Origin: Petaurus breviceps papuanus
Taxonomy: Eukaryota > Chordata > Mammalia > Diprotodontia > Petauridae
Assembly (NCBI GenBank): GCA_028583685.1
Contig: JAMXIF010001164.1
Span: 8,020,303 to 8,084,302 of the forward strand
Reading direction: 5' to 3'
Length of the DNA stretch: 64,000 nt
Shown: piece by piece, positions 54,637-64,000 of the stretch
How the letters are laid out: every line of letters begins with the position of its first letter
How positions within the stretch are numbered: position 1 is the stretch's first letter
The notes under the pieces: generated by a model
Seen by the model: only the letters and a program-made list of their open reading frames with translations
Database searches by the model: none
What the model was told of the DNA's origin: nothing
Position numbers and translations under genes: made by a program

Positions 54637-54945
54637 ATACAATCATAGAATCTCAAAGTTGGAAAGGATGTTAGTATCCTTCTGGTCCAACTCATACCTC
54701 AAAGAGAATCCTCTCTACAACTTATCTGACAAGTGATGAGCTAGCCTTTTCTTAAACACTTCAAATGAGGGACAACTGACTACCCCTCAAAACAATCAAT
54801 TTCATTTCAGGATATCTCTGATTCTTAGGTCTTTTCCCCTTTACATCAAGCCTAAATTTTACTCTTTTGAAGTTCCACTTCCGTGTTTTTGTCTTCTGCT
54901 TAATGGAACTACACTCATAGGGTGACAGTCTATGATTCTATCCTT
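54637..54945 (-). repeat. L3/CR1 3'-end remnant
   Basis: Antisense CR1-like terminus: 'caatcatagaatctcaaagt', 'ttggaaaggatgttagtatc', 'tagccttttcttaaacactt', 'tcatttcaggatatctctga' and 'ttacatcaagcctaaatttt'. Separate from the 3 kb and 18-21 kb copies. Confidence 0.75.
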
Positions 54946-55139
54946 GACTTTGGCTAATCCGCAGAAGCTGATGGTGGTTAACGGTGGTTACTTGAATTCC
55001 TCATAAAAGACCAAACCTCTTAACAAGAATGGAATTTGATCATGAAGGGAAGGATACTTAAAAGTATTTACTTAAAAGATATTTAGAAGTTTTACTCCAG
55101 TGTTTTGTCTAAGAAACAGAAAAGATTTATTTATAGTGA

Positions 55140-55232
55140 CATTTCAAGGGTGGTGGAAAAGACCAGTGACTTTGGAGTAAGAAGTTCTGGGTTGGATTCC
55201 TTGACTCAGTCACTTACTTGCTGTATGCCCCA
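55140..55232 (+). repeat. MIR-type fragment
   Basis: 'accagtgactttggagtaag' and 'ccttgactcagtcacttact'. Head and part of the core. Confidence 0.5.
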
Positions 55233-55239
55233 GTCTCCC

Positions 55240-56390
55240 TCCTGAGCTTTAGTACTATTGATCATTTCAAACTGGATATCTAAGTGTCATCCCAAATTTG
55301 ATATATACAAAATGGATCTCATTATCTTTCATCCTCAAGCCCATATCTCTGTTGAACTTTCTTATTTCTGCGGAAAACATCCTTCTAGTTTCTCAGCTTT
55401 GCAATCTCTCTGTTTTCTCTGACTTCTCTCCCTCCCTTATTCTGCATATCAACTGCCAAAGCTCACTTGCTTTTGTATCTGACCCTTTCTTCTTAGTCAC
55501 CACTTTACTGCAGACCTTCATTATTTCTCATCTGCCAAAACCTCCAAATGGGTATCCCTGCTTGAAATCTCTCACCACTCCTATCCTTTCTCCACATAGC
55601 TGCCTAAGTGATTTTCCTTATGCTCAGATCTGTCCTTGTCAGCCCCCTACTTAATAAATACCACTGGCTCTTGATGCATCTCGGGGGAAATACGCACTCT
55701 AGCTTTTAAAGTCCTTTTCAACTTTGTCCCAACTTATCTTTCCAGACTCATAATCAGTCTTATCACATTGTATGGTACAGACAAATTAGCTTTCTCTTTG
55801 TTCACACAGCTCTCCATCTCTTGCCCCCATATCTTTTTTTTCTTTTTCTTTTTGGAGGGAGGAGGGCAGGGCAATTGGGGTTAAGTGACTTGCCCAAGGT
55901 CACACAGCTAGTAATTGTTAAGTGTCTGAGGCTAGATTTGAATTCAGGACCTCCTGATTCCAAGGTTGGTGCTCTATTCACTGTGCCACCTAACTGCCCC
56001 AATCGTCCCCATATCTTTCACCGACTGGCATCCATGCCTGGAATGTACCCCTTGCTTATCTCTCTCTTGTAGCATCCCTCTTTTCCATCAAGACATGATT
56101 CAAATACCATCCTTAACATAAATCCTTTCTTGACTCCCATATTGCTAATGCCCTACCTCGTGACACTATATTTATTTTTTATTCATTATGTATATATTTA
56201 TTATATACAAATATAATATACATATATTATATTGAGAGAATATAATTCCCCCTGCTCCTTGAGAGAATATAAGTTTCTTGGAAATAAGAGTTGTTTCATT
56301 TTTTGTCTCCGTGTCTCTAGAACCTAGTATGGTACCTGGAACATAGTAAGCCCCCAATAAATGTTTAGTGAGTGATAGGTTGATTGTGCG
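55240..56390 (+). repeat. Long L2 LINE fragment, split by a WSINE1
   Basis: L2 text in order: 'ctaagtgtcatcccaaattt', 'tcagatctgtccttgtcagc', 'caacttatctttccagactc', 'tggcatccatgcctggaatg', 'cctttcttgactcccatatt', 'gagagaatataagtttcttg' and 'catagtaagcccccaataaa'. The WSINE1 at 55837-56006 interrupts it; an AT-rich expansion lies near 56165-56235. The 118-codon frame at 55298 is L2-derived, not a host gene. Confidence 0.85.
55837..56006 (-). repeat. WSINE1-like SINE with 12-bp target duplication
   Basis: Antisense copy with 'gggcaattggggttaagtga', 'cttgcccaaggtcacacagc', 'attgttaagtgtctgaggct', 'tcctgattccaaggttggtg' and 'cactgtgccacctaactgcc'. Flanked by exact 'ccccatatcttt' at 55825-55836 and 56007-56018. 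Low divergence from the other WSINE1 copies. Confidence 0.95.
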
Positions 56391-56394
56391 GCTG

Positions 56395-56465
56395 TGGGCA
56401 AGACCCTTAACTCTCAGGAACCCCCTTTTCCTATCTAGAAATTGGGAACGTTTGACAACAGAACC
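56395..56465 (+). repeat. MIR-type fragment
   Basis: 'gcggctgtgggcaagaccct' and 'cccttttcctatctagaaat'. Core only. Confidence 0.5.
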
Positions 56466-56519
56466 TTTTACTTTTTGAGTTTATTGATAAAACCGACTGC
56501 TCTAGAATTGGCCAAACAT

Positions 56520-56745
56520 TTGAATGCCTTCTTATTTGAACCTCACTACAACCCTAAGACTTAGATACTACAGTTTTCATCATCATCTACTCTTTGTTTG
56601 CAAGGAAACGGAGGCTGGGGGGAGTTGAATCACTTATCCATAATCATACAGTTCTAAGTCATAGATCCAGAGGCAGGATCTGATGAAGGTTTTCCTGACT
56701 CTAAGAACAGCAATCTGTCTTTTAAGCCATGTTGCCTTTGGTGGA
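56520..56745 (-). repeat. MIR-type SINE, antisense
   Basis: 'ttgaacctcactacaaccct', 'tgtttgcaaggaaacggagg' and 'tccataatcatacagttcta'. Confidence 0.68.
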
Positions 56746-56749
56746 GAAT

Positions 56750-57060
56750 AAATCACTAACTATTTATTAAAACTTACTATGTGTCTAACACTGAGGATAC
56801 AAAAACAAAAATGGAGGGGGGGCAGAAGGCCCTGTCCTCAAGAATCTGGCTTTTAATCATCAGAAAGAATATGTACACATGTAAATATGTAAAATATGTA
56901 CAAAATAAAGACAAATGATGATGTATGGAAAGGACCAGGGCAAGTAAGCCCATTGGGCAGAGCCTCTTTGGAGAACTTATGGGAGGATGTGGATAAGAAT
57001 TGTACAAAGTGACAAAATATTGAGAGATAACTATCTGCCCTGGTAGTGGACATATAGACA
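56750..57060 (-). repeat. Ancient unresolved mammalian repeat
   Basis: 'ttattaaaacttactatgtg', 'tctaacactgaggatacaaa', 'ccctgtcctcaagaatctgg' and 'gatgatgtatggaaaggacc'. Same group as 50477 by its opening order. Confidence 0.5.
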
Positions 57061-57063
57061 TCA

Positions 57064-57425
57064 ATGAGACCATGGATGGAGCCACGTCTTATTGTTATCA
57101 CTGTAGGTCAGGGTAAACAGGTCAGAGTCTCTATATCCTGTTGTTTCTTCGACTTGCTTGATAAAATGAGAGCATGGCTTTCAAGGAATGATTACATTCA
57201 AAGGACACCAATTCATCCAGGTCAACCAGGGGAAAAATTCCACATGTCGAAGGTCATGGAAGCAAACATCTGGATAATTGCCCCAAAATGTGATTTTCCA
57301 TCCAGATGCTCCCACACAACAGTAAGGATTACACATGCTCTCTCCAGATGGGATTGGTTGTTTTCACAAGTCATTTACAATAGCAGAGACTTCAGAACCT
57401 TGGTTTTCCCTTCATGGCTGCTGCA
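57064..57425. other. Unique segment, no gene called
   Basis: Repeat-free. The + strand has a 132-codon open frame (57064-57462), but it runs into the following MON1 SINE, has no domain and no exon signals, and is probably chance. The lack of transposon sequence makes it a modest candidate for conserved non-coding DNA. Confidence 0.4.
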
Positions 57426-57429
57426 AACA

Positions 57430-57700
57430 GCAACAATAACTCACCTTTTTGTGGTACTTTAAGGTTTGGAAAGCACTTTCTGCATCACAGTCCTCTGGGA
57501 TACACAGTAAATGTATTATTATCTTCTTTAAAGCGTTATAGAAATGTGAGCCGTCGATAAAGCTATTGTCTCACAGACAAGGAAACTGACACTCAGAGAG
57601 GGCCAATGACTTGTCCATGGTCATAAGTTATTAATTATTATTACCCAAATTTGAATTCAGGTGCCCTAATTTCTTATTCTTCCCACCGCACCATGCAAAT
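57430..57700 (-). repeat. MON1-type SINE, antisense
   Basis: 'caacaataactcaccttttt', 'aggtttggaaagcactttct', 'cacagacaaggaaactgaca' and 'caatgacttgtccatggtca', then 'ccgcaccatgc'. Confidence 0.78.
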
Positions 57701-57774
57701 ATGAATTGTATCCTGGGTATGTGTAGCAACTTAATTGGGATGTATTCTAACTGAATCATATACTAAAGACTGCC

Positions 57775-58020
57775 TACTCCAGCTTAGAAACTGTGCATGG
57801 GAAGGTCAACTAGTCCAGACTCCCATCCAAAGAAAGAATCCTCTCTTCAGCAAACCTGATAGTTGATCCCATTTAATCTCTGCTTGAACACTTCCAAGGA
57901 TGAGATACTCATTACCTATCTTCACAGTCCATTCCATTTTTTTTTACCTTCTCTAATTATATGAAATTCTACTTTCGTTGGAGCTGAAAATTCTTACTCT
58001 TCTCCCACCCAAACCTCCCC
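57775..58020 (-). repeat. L3/CR1 3'-end remnant
   Basis: 'aaggtcaactagtccagact', 'ctctgcttgaacacttccaa', 'ggatgagatactcattacct' and 'cagtccattccatttttttt' are antisense CR1-like terminus segments. Confidence 0.68.
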
Positions 58021-58029
58021 GCCATTAGT

Positions 58030-58375
58030 TTAAATGTCCTCTCTTCCCCAGAGTTCATGTTCCGCTCTGATTAGCATTCCTGGGAGTTGCTCTGGCCCAG
58101 TGAATAGAAAAGCAACCTTATTGCATGTAGTTTGTAGATTTACTTTCTCTAAATCAGCTCTTCTTTCATTATCATTTCCCACATTCATCTTGGCCTCCCC
58201 CTTTGGTGACATTGGAAACATTATTAATGCTGGCAATATCTGTCAAGTTTTAATGGGTCTGTTCTGTAAAATGCCACCTGATTTATCAAGCCATCTAAAT
58301 CTCTTTCTGCCTCCCCTCAAATGCTGGAGTTGTTTTTCTTTAATTATGGAGCCTACAGAAATTTAAGATTTATAC
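58030..58375. promoter_or_regulatory. Candidate conserved regulatory element
   Basis: Repeat-free AT-moderate DNA with closely spaced factor-like cores: 'ctgattagcattcc' (58067), 'aacattattaatgctggcaa' (58217), 'ttttaatggg' (58247), 'cctgatttatcaagcc' (58278) and 'tttaattatgg' (58340). The 110-codon + frame over it has no domain. Function and conservation are inferred. Confidence 0.35.
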
Positions 58376-59480
58376 GCTATGTCTGCTACATCCTGGGGAT
58401 TAGCAACAGGTGGCTTCAGGCAGTTTCTTCTGACCCCACCACCAGGATCTCTTGAAAATGCAGAAAAATAATTTGTTCTCCCTTTCAGAAAATGCAGATA
58501 AAGAAAATCAGGGTAGACAGGCCAACTCTCCATTTGAAATCTCAGAAAAGAAGTGAGAAAAGATGTTTTCCCTCTCCTTGACTCCTTCAGGCCAGAGTGA
58601 ATCATGACTGGATTCTGGAAGCTTGGCAACCTTGCCCACACAGCTCTGGCAGTGTGCCCACTAGACACAGTGAATGTGTGAAAGGCTTGGCAGGTCCCCT
58701 GAACTCCACTCAGGGAAGCTACAGAAGAGAAGCTGCCACATGTGAGCAATTTTGTATGCTTCCTTCAGAGGGAAATCAAGTGGGTAAGAGATGGGAGGAA
58801 TTCAATGCTGATGGAGGGGGAGGCTCTTAGATCAAAAACATCTCAGAATGCTGTAATTCAGCTGTCCCGCAGACTGTTTCTACAGACTGCTCATCAAGGT
58901 GAAATGGTTCTCACTTACTTGTGCTCAAGGACTCTCTGCTGAAAGAATCCTTCAAGTGAGCTTGAGAGGAAGCAAATGACAAGGCTTTGAGAACTGAAGG
59001 AACAAGGCAGTCTCCTGAGAATCTTGGCCCCAGTTCATTTATGAAAACAGGTGAGATATCATCACATGGGGAATCTGGCATCACCTTCCTCCCCATTTAT
59101 GAGGCAGATGAAATGAGAGGATGCTTGCAAAACATTTTGCAAGCTTTCAAGTGTTAGAGTGATGGGAGATGCTATTATCATGATTTCAAGAAAATGATAC
59201 TATTGTATGGCATGAAGGCACTCACTGGGAAAACTGAGGATCTAAATCCCAATTGTGCCTAATAAAATGTGTCAGCCAGGACTTATTTAAAAAGTGTGAT
59301 TTTCCTGGGAAAGTCACTTAATCTTTCTGTACCTCAGGTAATTCCCTAGGACTGATCTATTAAACAATAACTAGATGGCTGTGTATAATCGTGAAGAGTT
59401 CCCCATGCTAATAATAAATCATATTTTTATGCATTTGAATATACATATTAGATATGGATAAAGATGTCCATATAGTACGT
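58376..59480. other. Mostly unique sequence
   Basis: About 1.1 kb with no firm repeat beyond a MIR-like patch near 59290-59340 ('gggaaagtcacttaatcttt'). The 128-codon minus frame at 58363-58749 has no recognisable domain. Confidence 0.4.
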
Positions 59481-59487
59481 CCTGAAC

Positions 59488-59504
59488 ACACACACACACA
59501 CACA
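59488..59504. repeat. Short (AC)n run
   Basis: About eight to nine AC units. Confidence 0.9.
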
Positions 59505-59580
59505 TTTCACCACACCATGATAGCTTCACAGGATTACACCAGTGCTAAAGAGGTGATTGTGTGTTTGTAATCATATATTT

Positions 59581-59847
59581 ATGGCAGCTAGGTGTTGCCT
59601 AGAGCCTGGTGATACGCCTAAGAATAAGGCGTATTCTAACTAACTTCCTGAGTTCAAATCTGGACTCAGACACTTACCATCTGTGTAACCCTGGGAAAGT
59701 CAGTTAACCCTGTTTGCCTCTGTTTCCTCATCTGTAAAATGAACTGGAGAAGTAAAGGGCAAATCACTCCAGTATCTTTGCCTGGAAAACCCCAAATGGG
59801 GTCAAAAAAAGTTGGAGATAGCTGAAAATGACTGAACAGCAACAAAA
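59581..59847 (+). repeat. MAR1-type SINE with altered head
   Basis: Head 'atggcagctaggtgttgcct', then an unusual stretch with an inverted pair ('acgcctaagaataaggcgta' around 59615) not seen in other copies, core 'atctgtgtaaccctgggaaa', 'ctctgtttcctcatctgtaa', tail 'ggcaaatcactccagtatct' and 'ggaaaaccccaaatggggtc'. Confidence 0.9.
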
Positions 59848-60092
59848 ATATATACACATACATGTACAGGATATTCCAAAAGTCTTAGTGAATTATATAT
59901 ATTCTATTAAAGAATATATACATTATACAGGTTTCTATATGTGTGTGTTTATATATACATATACTTGTGTGTGTATGTGTTTGGGGAGAGAATGGAACAT
60001 CCTTTGCATATATATGTATATAGATATATATGCATATGTGTTGATAGATCTGTGTGTTTGCATAATGCATGTATACATGTGTGTGTATGTGG
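59848..60092. repeat. Alternating TA/TG microsatellite following MAR1
   Basis: Impure TATA, TGTG and ATGT run beginning at the MAR1 3' end. All overlapping frames are artefacts. 'caggatattccaaaagtctt' at 59868-59887 is an odd non-repetitive insert in it. Confidence 0.9.
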
Positions 60093-60175
60093 GGGAGGGA
60101 AGAATTTGAGCTGTGTAATGTTCATGGAATATGAAGATCTTCCCCATCCATTAATAGTCCTATGTGACCACACGT

Positions 60176-60775
60176 GTTCAATCACCACTGTCTTACTGCT
60201 TTGAGCTCCTGCCCAGCTATGATACACCCTGAGTCACATCAAGCCCATTGAGGGAGGAACTCGCCTAAAGGGGAGCTTGCTTAGGGGAGGCTTGCTTGCA
60301 GGAAGGCTTTCACACCTGTTGATACTAAGCTAATTAGTGCTGAGTCAGGAGGGTTGTGGTGCCTTCTGACTTTGAGCCTATTAGTTGAAAACTATATATC
60401 CTTGGAGGTTGGTATTTTACTTTGGGGGTTCACTCATGAGAAGAACCTTTTGATTCCCTGGGTGTGACCTGAGTAACCGTTTGCTAAGAGCCCCTTGACT
60501 ACTCAGAGGTTTGTGCTTCCCTGGTTCATTACTGTATGTGGGTGGTTGTATTACTTTGTTCAGACAGTAGGAGCCCTGTCTGCTGAATTTCTATGCTAAT
60601 TTCTCTGCTTGTATTTTCTACTTATCTGTAATTAAAGTGAGAATGTTGACTCCTTTTCAAAGTAGTCTTTCCTCTGGTAAAGCAGATCAAAGAACCTGTG
60701 CTATCAGGCCATCCTGGATGTGCTAAGGTTATTGCTAGTACAAGCTGTGATTACATATCAATATAAGGAATTTCT
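60176..60775 (+). mobile_element. LTR-like retroviral fossil (solo LTR candidate)
   Basis: Unique-looking ~600-bp block with LTR order: a U3-like part; a TATA-type box 'actatatatcc' at 60391-60401; an R-like start near 'ggttcactcatgagaagaac'; an 'attaaa' poly(A)-type signal at 60631-60636; then a U5-like part. No adjacent internal retroviral sequence was seen, which favours a solo LTR. Family unknown, ends approximate, no target duplication established. Looks moderately old. Confidence 0.4.
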
Positions 60776-61116
60776 GGGGGAGGAAACCCCAGCAAAGAAG
60801 GCAGTTGGCACCTTCTTTGTAGGTTATGGTCTTTAAGGGCTGTCTATACCACTGAGGTATTCCATACTATGCCCAGGGCCCTCCAACCAGTATGTATTAG
60901 AGGTGGTGCAGGAACCCAGGCCTTCTAAGTTCCATCCTCTGTCTACCATAACACTCAGTCTCTCATATAAATATAGATGTGCACATATCTATATATAATA
61001 AAGTATTTATGATCTATATGAAGCTAAAACAGTATTATGTACAGATAGACATAACACACATGGCTATTCATATCAGATATGTATATGGTTGCCCACATGG
61101 TTATAGGTAACCATAA

Positions 61117-61387
61117 TCTAATAATAACAATAACAGCTAACATTTTAATATCATTTTCTATAGACACTGCTAGACACTGTGCTAAGTGTCTTACAGTCAT
61201 TATCTCAATTGATCCTCGCAATGATCATGGAAGATAGATGCTATTATAAACCCCACAGGAAAGCTATGCCAAATAGGTTAAGTGACTTGCTCAGGGTCAC
61301 ACAGCCATTAAATGTCTAAGGCCAGATTTGAATTCATATCTCCCTGACTCCAGGACTGGTACTCTATACATTGTGCCACCTAGGTGT
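61117..61387 (-). repeat. MON1-type SINE, antisense, near full length
   Basis: 'taacattttaatatcatttt', 'cactgtgctaagtgtcttac', 'ggttaagtgacttgctcagg', 'gtctaaggccagatttgaat', 'tccctgactccaggactggt' and 'cattgtgccacctaggtgtc'. The head is WSINE1/MAR1-like and the tail is MIR-like. Confidence 0.9.
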
Positions 61388-61544
61388 CCTGATATTTGAT
61401 ATGAATACTCAAATATATGAAAGATCTGTGATTTTTAATATATTCTATGTGTATTTGTGATTTCGTCAGTGTGGAGTGATTCAAATGTGTAGAAACTCCC
61501 TGTGCTACAATATATTTACAAACCAGCATGTAAAATAATTTTAA

Positions 61545-61650
61545 AGTTGCCTAGGACACTGAGAAGCTGTGTCTTTCCCATAACTTGCCCAACTATTATG
61601 TTATAGACAGGATTAGAACTCAGTTCTTCCTTCCTCTAAGGCCTAAATCT
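61545..61650 (-). repeat. MIR-type fragment, antisense
   Basis: 'ttgcctaggacactgagaag', 'acaggattagaactcagttc' and 'ttccttcctctaaggc'. Confidence 0.55.
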
Positions 61651-61699
61651 GAGTTACTGTTTCAGATGACCCTCACATCTGCACATAACTAGGACAACA

Positions 61700-61885
61700 T
61701 AATAAAAAAGCACAGGTCCTGAAGCCAGATCTTTATTTACCATTGATACCCTCTAGTCATATATCCTGGAGAAAATCACTAAATCTGTTAGAACCTCAGT
61801 ATACGCTTCTGCAAAATGGATTGTGAACTGTATCAGAACCAGGAGGGAAAGGATTTTGGCCTAGTTAAAATCTGTGACACTGTGA
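61700..61885 (+). repeat. MIR-type fragment
   Basis: 'aggtcctgaagccagatctt', 'aatcactaaatctgttagaa' and 'cctcagtatacgcttctgca'. Diverged. Confidence 0.5.
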
Positions 61886-61984
61886 TATCCTGAGTGGTTT
61901 CCAAATGATTAAAGATTCAAATCTATAGATTTTAGTGTTAACAATATTTATTCTATTTCTTTTAAAATTTGTCGTCTATATTTA

Positions 61985-62220
61985 ATATTGTGTAATGGAA
62001 AGAACCTTGGACCTAGAGTCACAGATGTGTTTTAATCCTGGCTTTATTATTTGAAAGCATACCCATTCACATATCAGATTTCTCACCTGTAAAATGGGTA
62101 TAATTGTACACGCATTATCTACTTTCAGAGTCACTGAGCAGATTGAGTAAGGCAGTTTCTGTAATGCCCTTTGTTAAACATAAACCACTCCATACATGGC
62201 AGCTGTCATCATTCTTATCA
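61985..62220 (+). repeat. MIR-type SINE
   Basis: 'aatggaaagaaccttggacc', 'tagagtcacagatgtgtttt', 'cacctgtaaaatgggtataa' and 'actccatacatggcagctgt'. Confidence 0.7.
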
Positions 62221-62284
62221 TATAAGCTGTGAAATTTCTGATGGAGAGCGAAAAATTTGATTTAACATAAGAAATAAGAAGACT

Positions 62285-62515
62285 GAGAGGTACCATTCAC
62301 AGAGTGTTTGTCAAGCACCATCTCCTTTGGCCCTGTGAGATAAAGGCTATAAGTATTCATATATGCACTTTACAGATGAAGAAGTGAAACTTAGTGAGGT
62401 CAAATGACCTATCAGTAGTCTTTTGGCTAGTTAGTGCTGGAGGCTGGATTTGAACTTGGGCATCTCCTGACTCTGAGTGCAAACCACTTTCTACATGCTA
62501 CCTCTCCAAGGTTTA
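62285..62515 (-). repeat. MON1/MIR-type SINE, antisense
   Basis: 'tacagatgaagaagtgaaac', 'gtgaggtcaaatgacctatc' and 'ggctggatttgaacttgggc'. Confidence 0.75.
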
Positions 62516-62519
62516 TATG

Positions 62520-62965
62520 ACTTGTTTTCCCCAAAACAACCTTGTGAGGTCAGGGACTTAGGAATTATTATCATTTTCTTATGGATAAGGGAAGGAGTGG
62601 CTAGGTGGCACAATGGATAGATTGCTGGGCCTGGAGTCAGGAAGACTTCTTCTTGTGAGTTCTAATCCAGCCTCAGACATTTATTAGCTGTGTGACCCTG
62701 GGCAAGTCACTTAACTCTGTTTGCCTCAGTTTCCTCATCTGTAAAATAATCTGAAGAAGGACATGGCAAAACCATTCTAGTATCTTTGCCAAGAAAACCT
62801 CAAAATGGGGTCACAAAGAGTTGGACAAGACTGAAAAAAAAAATGATTAAAACAGCAATGAATATAGATAAGGAAACTGAGACTTGGAGACCCTACCCAA
62901 AATGACACAATCGGTTAACGGCAAAACCAAGATGAGAGCCTGGGTCTCCTGATTCCAGTTAAGAG
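62520..62965 (-). repeat. MIR copy split by a MAR1 insertion
   Basis: The left half ('caaccttgtgaggtcaggga') lies at 62520-62590 and the right half ('ataaggaaactgagacttgg', 'gcctgggtctcctgattcc') at 62863-62965. Together they form one antisense MIR in order, with the MAR1 between. Confidence 0.8.
62591..62862 (+). repeat. MAR1-type SINE with 11-bp target duplication
   Basis: Head 'gtggctaggtggcacaatgg', core 'agctgtgtgaccctgggcaa', 'tgcctcagtttcctcatctg', tail 'gtatctttgccaagaaaacc' and 'tggggtcacaaagagttgga'. Flanks 'tatggataagg' (62580-62590) and 'tatagataagg' (62863-62873) differ at one base. Confidence 0.93.
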
Positions 62966-63014
62966 TATATGTAAAACATGATGGAGTATACCATTATACC
63001 AAAGTATTGAGCAT

Positions 63015-63260
63015 ACATCAAAAGGCACTTATCTTGATGTCAGGTGATCCGGGCAGCACTTGCCAGCTTTGTGCCTATGTGCAAGCCCTTTGACCTCTGA
63101 GATTCATGTTTTAAACCTCTATTTACCTCCCCTTCCTTATCTGTAAAATGGGGGCTAGAATAGCACCTACCTCCCAGGGTCATTCTGAGGGTGGAGATGA
63201 CATAATCATTGAAAAGCACTTAGTGTACTGTCTGACAGCAACTATGTAAATGTGAGCTTT
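63015..63260 (+). repeat. MIR-family SINE
   Basis: 'ctttgacctctgagattcat', 'ccttatctgtaaaatggggg', 'cacctacctcccagggtcat' and 'aaagcacttagtgtactgtc'. Confidence 0.8.
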
Positions 63261-63264
63261 TGTT

Positions 63265-64000
63265 ACTATAGAATGGGGATAGTGGTAACAAATATTTCCC
63301 TGTGAAGGAAACACGAAGGACAATGATGTGGATCCCTGTCTCCCAAAAGTCACTCTGTTATTCAGTTTCATTATAATAGTAAGTAATTGACTTTTCCAAA
63401 ATTCTCTCATGTCCTATTTCCTTTTTCTCCTCTCTTTCTCACTTCCATTCTTGTTTCTCCCTTCCCCATTCTCTATGTCCCACTCCACACATTTATACTC
63501 TTTCCATCTATCTCCCAACTTCTCTCTTTAATTCAAATCATATTTAGTAAGGCCCTCTAGGGTTCCATACCAGACAATGTGAAGGGATTTAGAGATTCTA
63601 TATGCATGTTTCTTTGGTGTCCCCGTTCTTAATACTGCTTCTTCATCTTTTAATCCTTTGGGCTTTTTCCTTTGTAGACAGACTTAGAAGTGCAAGAGGA
63701 TTATAAGTACTCAATGAATCACATCTTAATATCAAACAGTGGAGAATGGAGGATTGTTATTTTATCCTAGTGATAAGCATTTTAAACTGCTTCATGAAAA
63801 TGGAACAAAACCCAAGTTGTTAATAGATGTAATTTCTTAACAGCTATTGGCCTTGGTTCCTGCCGGTCATTTTTATTTTTGTAGAAATGGTCTATAGACT
63901 GGACGTTGAATATGGATTCCTGGGGAAGGGTTTTACACTTTTTGTTTTGATTTTATTTTCCTCAAACAGATTTTATTTTGACTTAACATACAGACCCCAA
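63265..64000. other. Unique sequence to window end
   Basis: Pyrimidine-rich near 63415-63530, then repeat-free AT-rich sequence. 63735-64000 has several AT-hook or homeodomain-like cores ('gttaatagatgtaatt', 'tttaaactgcttcatg') and could be conserved non-coding DNA. No gene recognised. Confidence 0.35.

Noticed and set aside
57064-57462. 132-codon + frame as a possible exon or gene
   Set aside because: No domain, ends in a SINE, no splice or promoter context; chance frame in unique DNA.
15899-62862. tRNA genes suggested by SINE heads
   Set aside because: MAR1, WSINE1 and MON1 heads are tRNA-derived but lack a foldable full tRNA and continue into SINE bodies.
1-64000. A complete endogenous retrovirus or Polinton
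   Set aside because: No gag, pol, env, integrase or capsid region was recognised on either strand; only two LTR-like fossils are proposed.
1-64000. Processed host pseudogenes
   Set aside because: I looked for long decayed frames with poly(A) tails and target duplications; all such structures resolve to L1 or SINE copies.

Overview
This window looks like non-coding, repeat-rich DNA from a marsupial. The evidence is the repeat population. There are many tRNA-headed SINEs of the MAR1 type, whose tail reads like the familiar 'caaaccactccagtatctttgccaagaaaacccc' pattern in degraded form. There are short WSINE1-type SINEs, a marsupial-type L1 3' end, and a hAT family common in marsupial genomes. 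Beneath these lies a dense layer of very old MIR/MIR3, MON1-like, L2 and L3/CR1 copies. WSINE1-type copies with clear target-site duplications lean toward an Australian-lineage marsupial (for example dasyurid, wallaby or koala) rather than an opossum, but I cannot settle the species. Family names are from memory of consensus sequences; no search was run.

I found no host protein-coding exon, retrogene, tRNA, rRNA or other RNA gene. The longer open frames all lie over simple repeats, transposon remnants or unique sequence without any recognisable domain, so no CDS is called. The window is best read as intergenic or deep-intronic.

Layout. 0-13 kb: an old L3/CR1 copy (about 2.96-5.1 kb) split by a SINE, an L2 copy, several MIRs, an ATCC/ATCT array at 7.8 kb and a 680-bp pyrimidine tract at 11.5-12.2 kb. 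13-22 kb: unique sequence, SINEs and a second L3 copy broken up by younger and older repeats. 22.46-26.37 kb: a nearly end-to-end, internally shortened L1 on the minus strand (HAL1-like: ORF1, a spacer, then only the end of ORF2 and the 3' UTR), with 13-bp target-site duplications and two SINEs inserted in it. 26.7-36 kb: two hAT elements, L2/MIR fragments and unique sequence. 36-38 kb: repeat-poor DNA, including a homeobox-motif-rich candidate regulatory element near 37.1-37.5 kb. 38.5-44 kb: four strand-asymmetric simple-repeat tracts, one holding a 10-N assembly gap. They surround an LTR-like fossil (about 40.03-41.36 kb) with a 69-bp minisatellite, and an L2 copy interrupted by a 5'-truncated L1 with a 16-bp duplication. 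44-57 kb: L2, MIR, hAT and L3 fragments. 57-64 kb: candidate conserved unique segments, MAR1 SINEs, a second LTR-like fossil at about 60.2-60.8 kb and more MIRs.

The most useful second looks are the HAL1-like element, the minisatellite-bearing LTR-like repeat, a pair of diverged copies of an unrecognised repeat (19.3 and 29.2 kb), and the repeat-poor candidate regulatory segments near 37.2 and 58.2 kb. Repeat boundaries are approximate unless a target-site duplication is stated.
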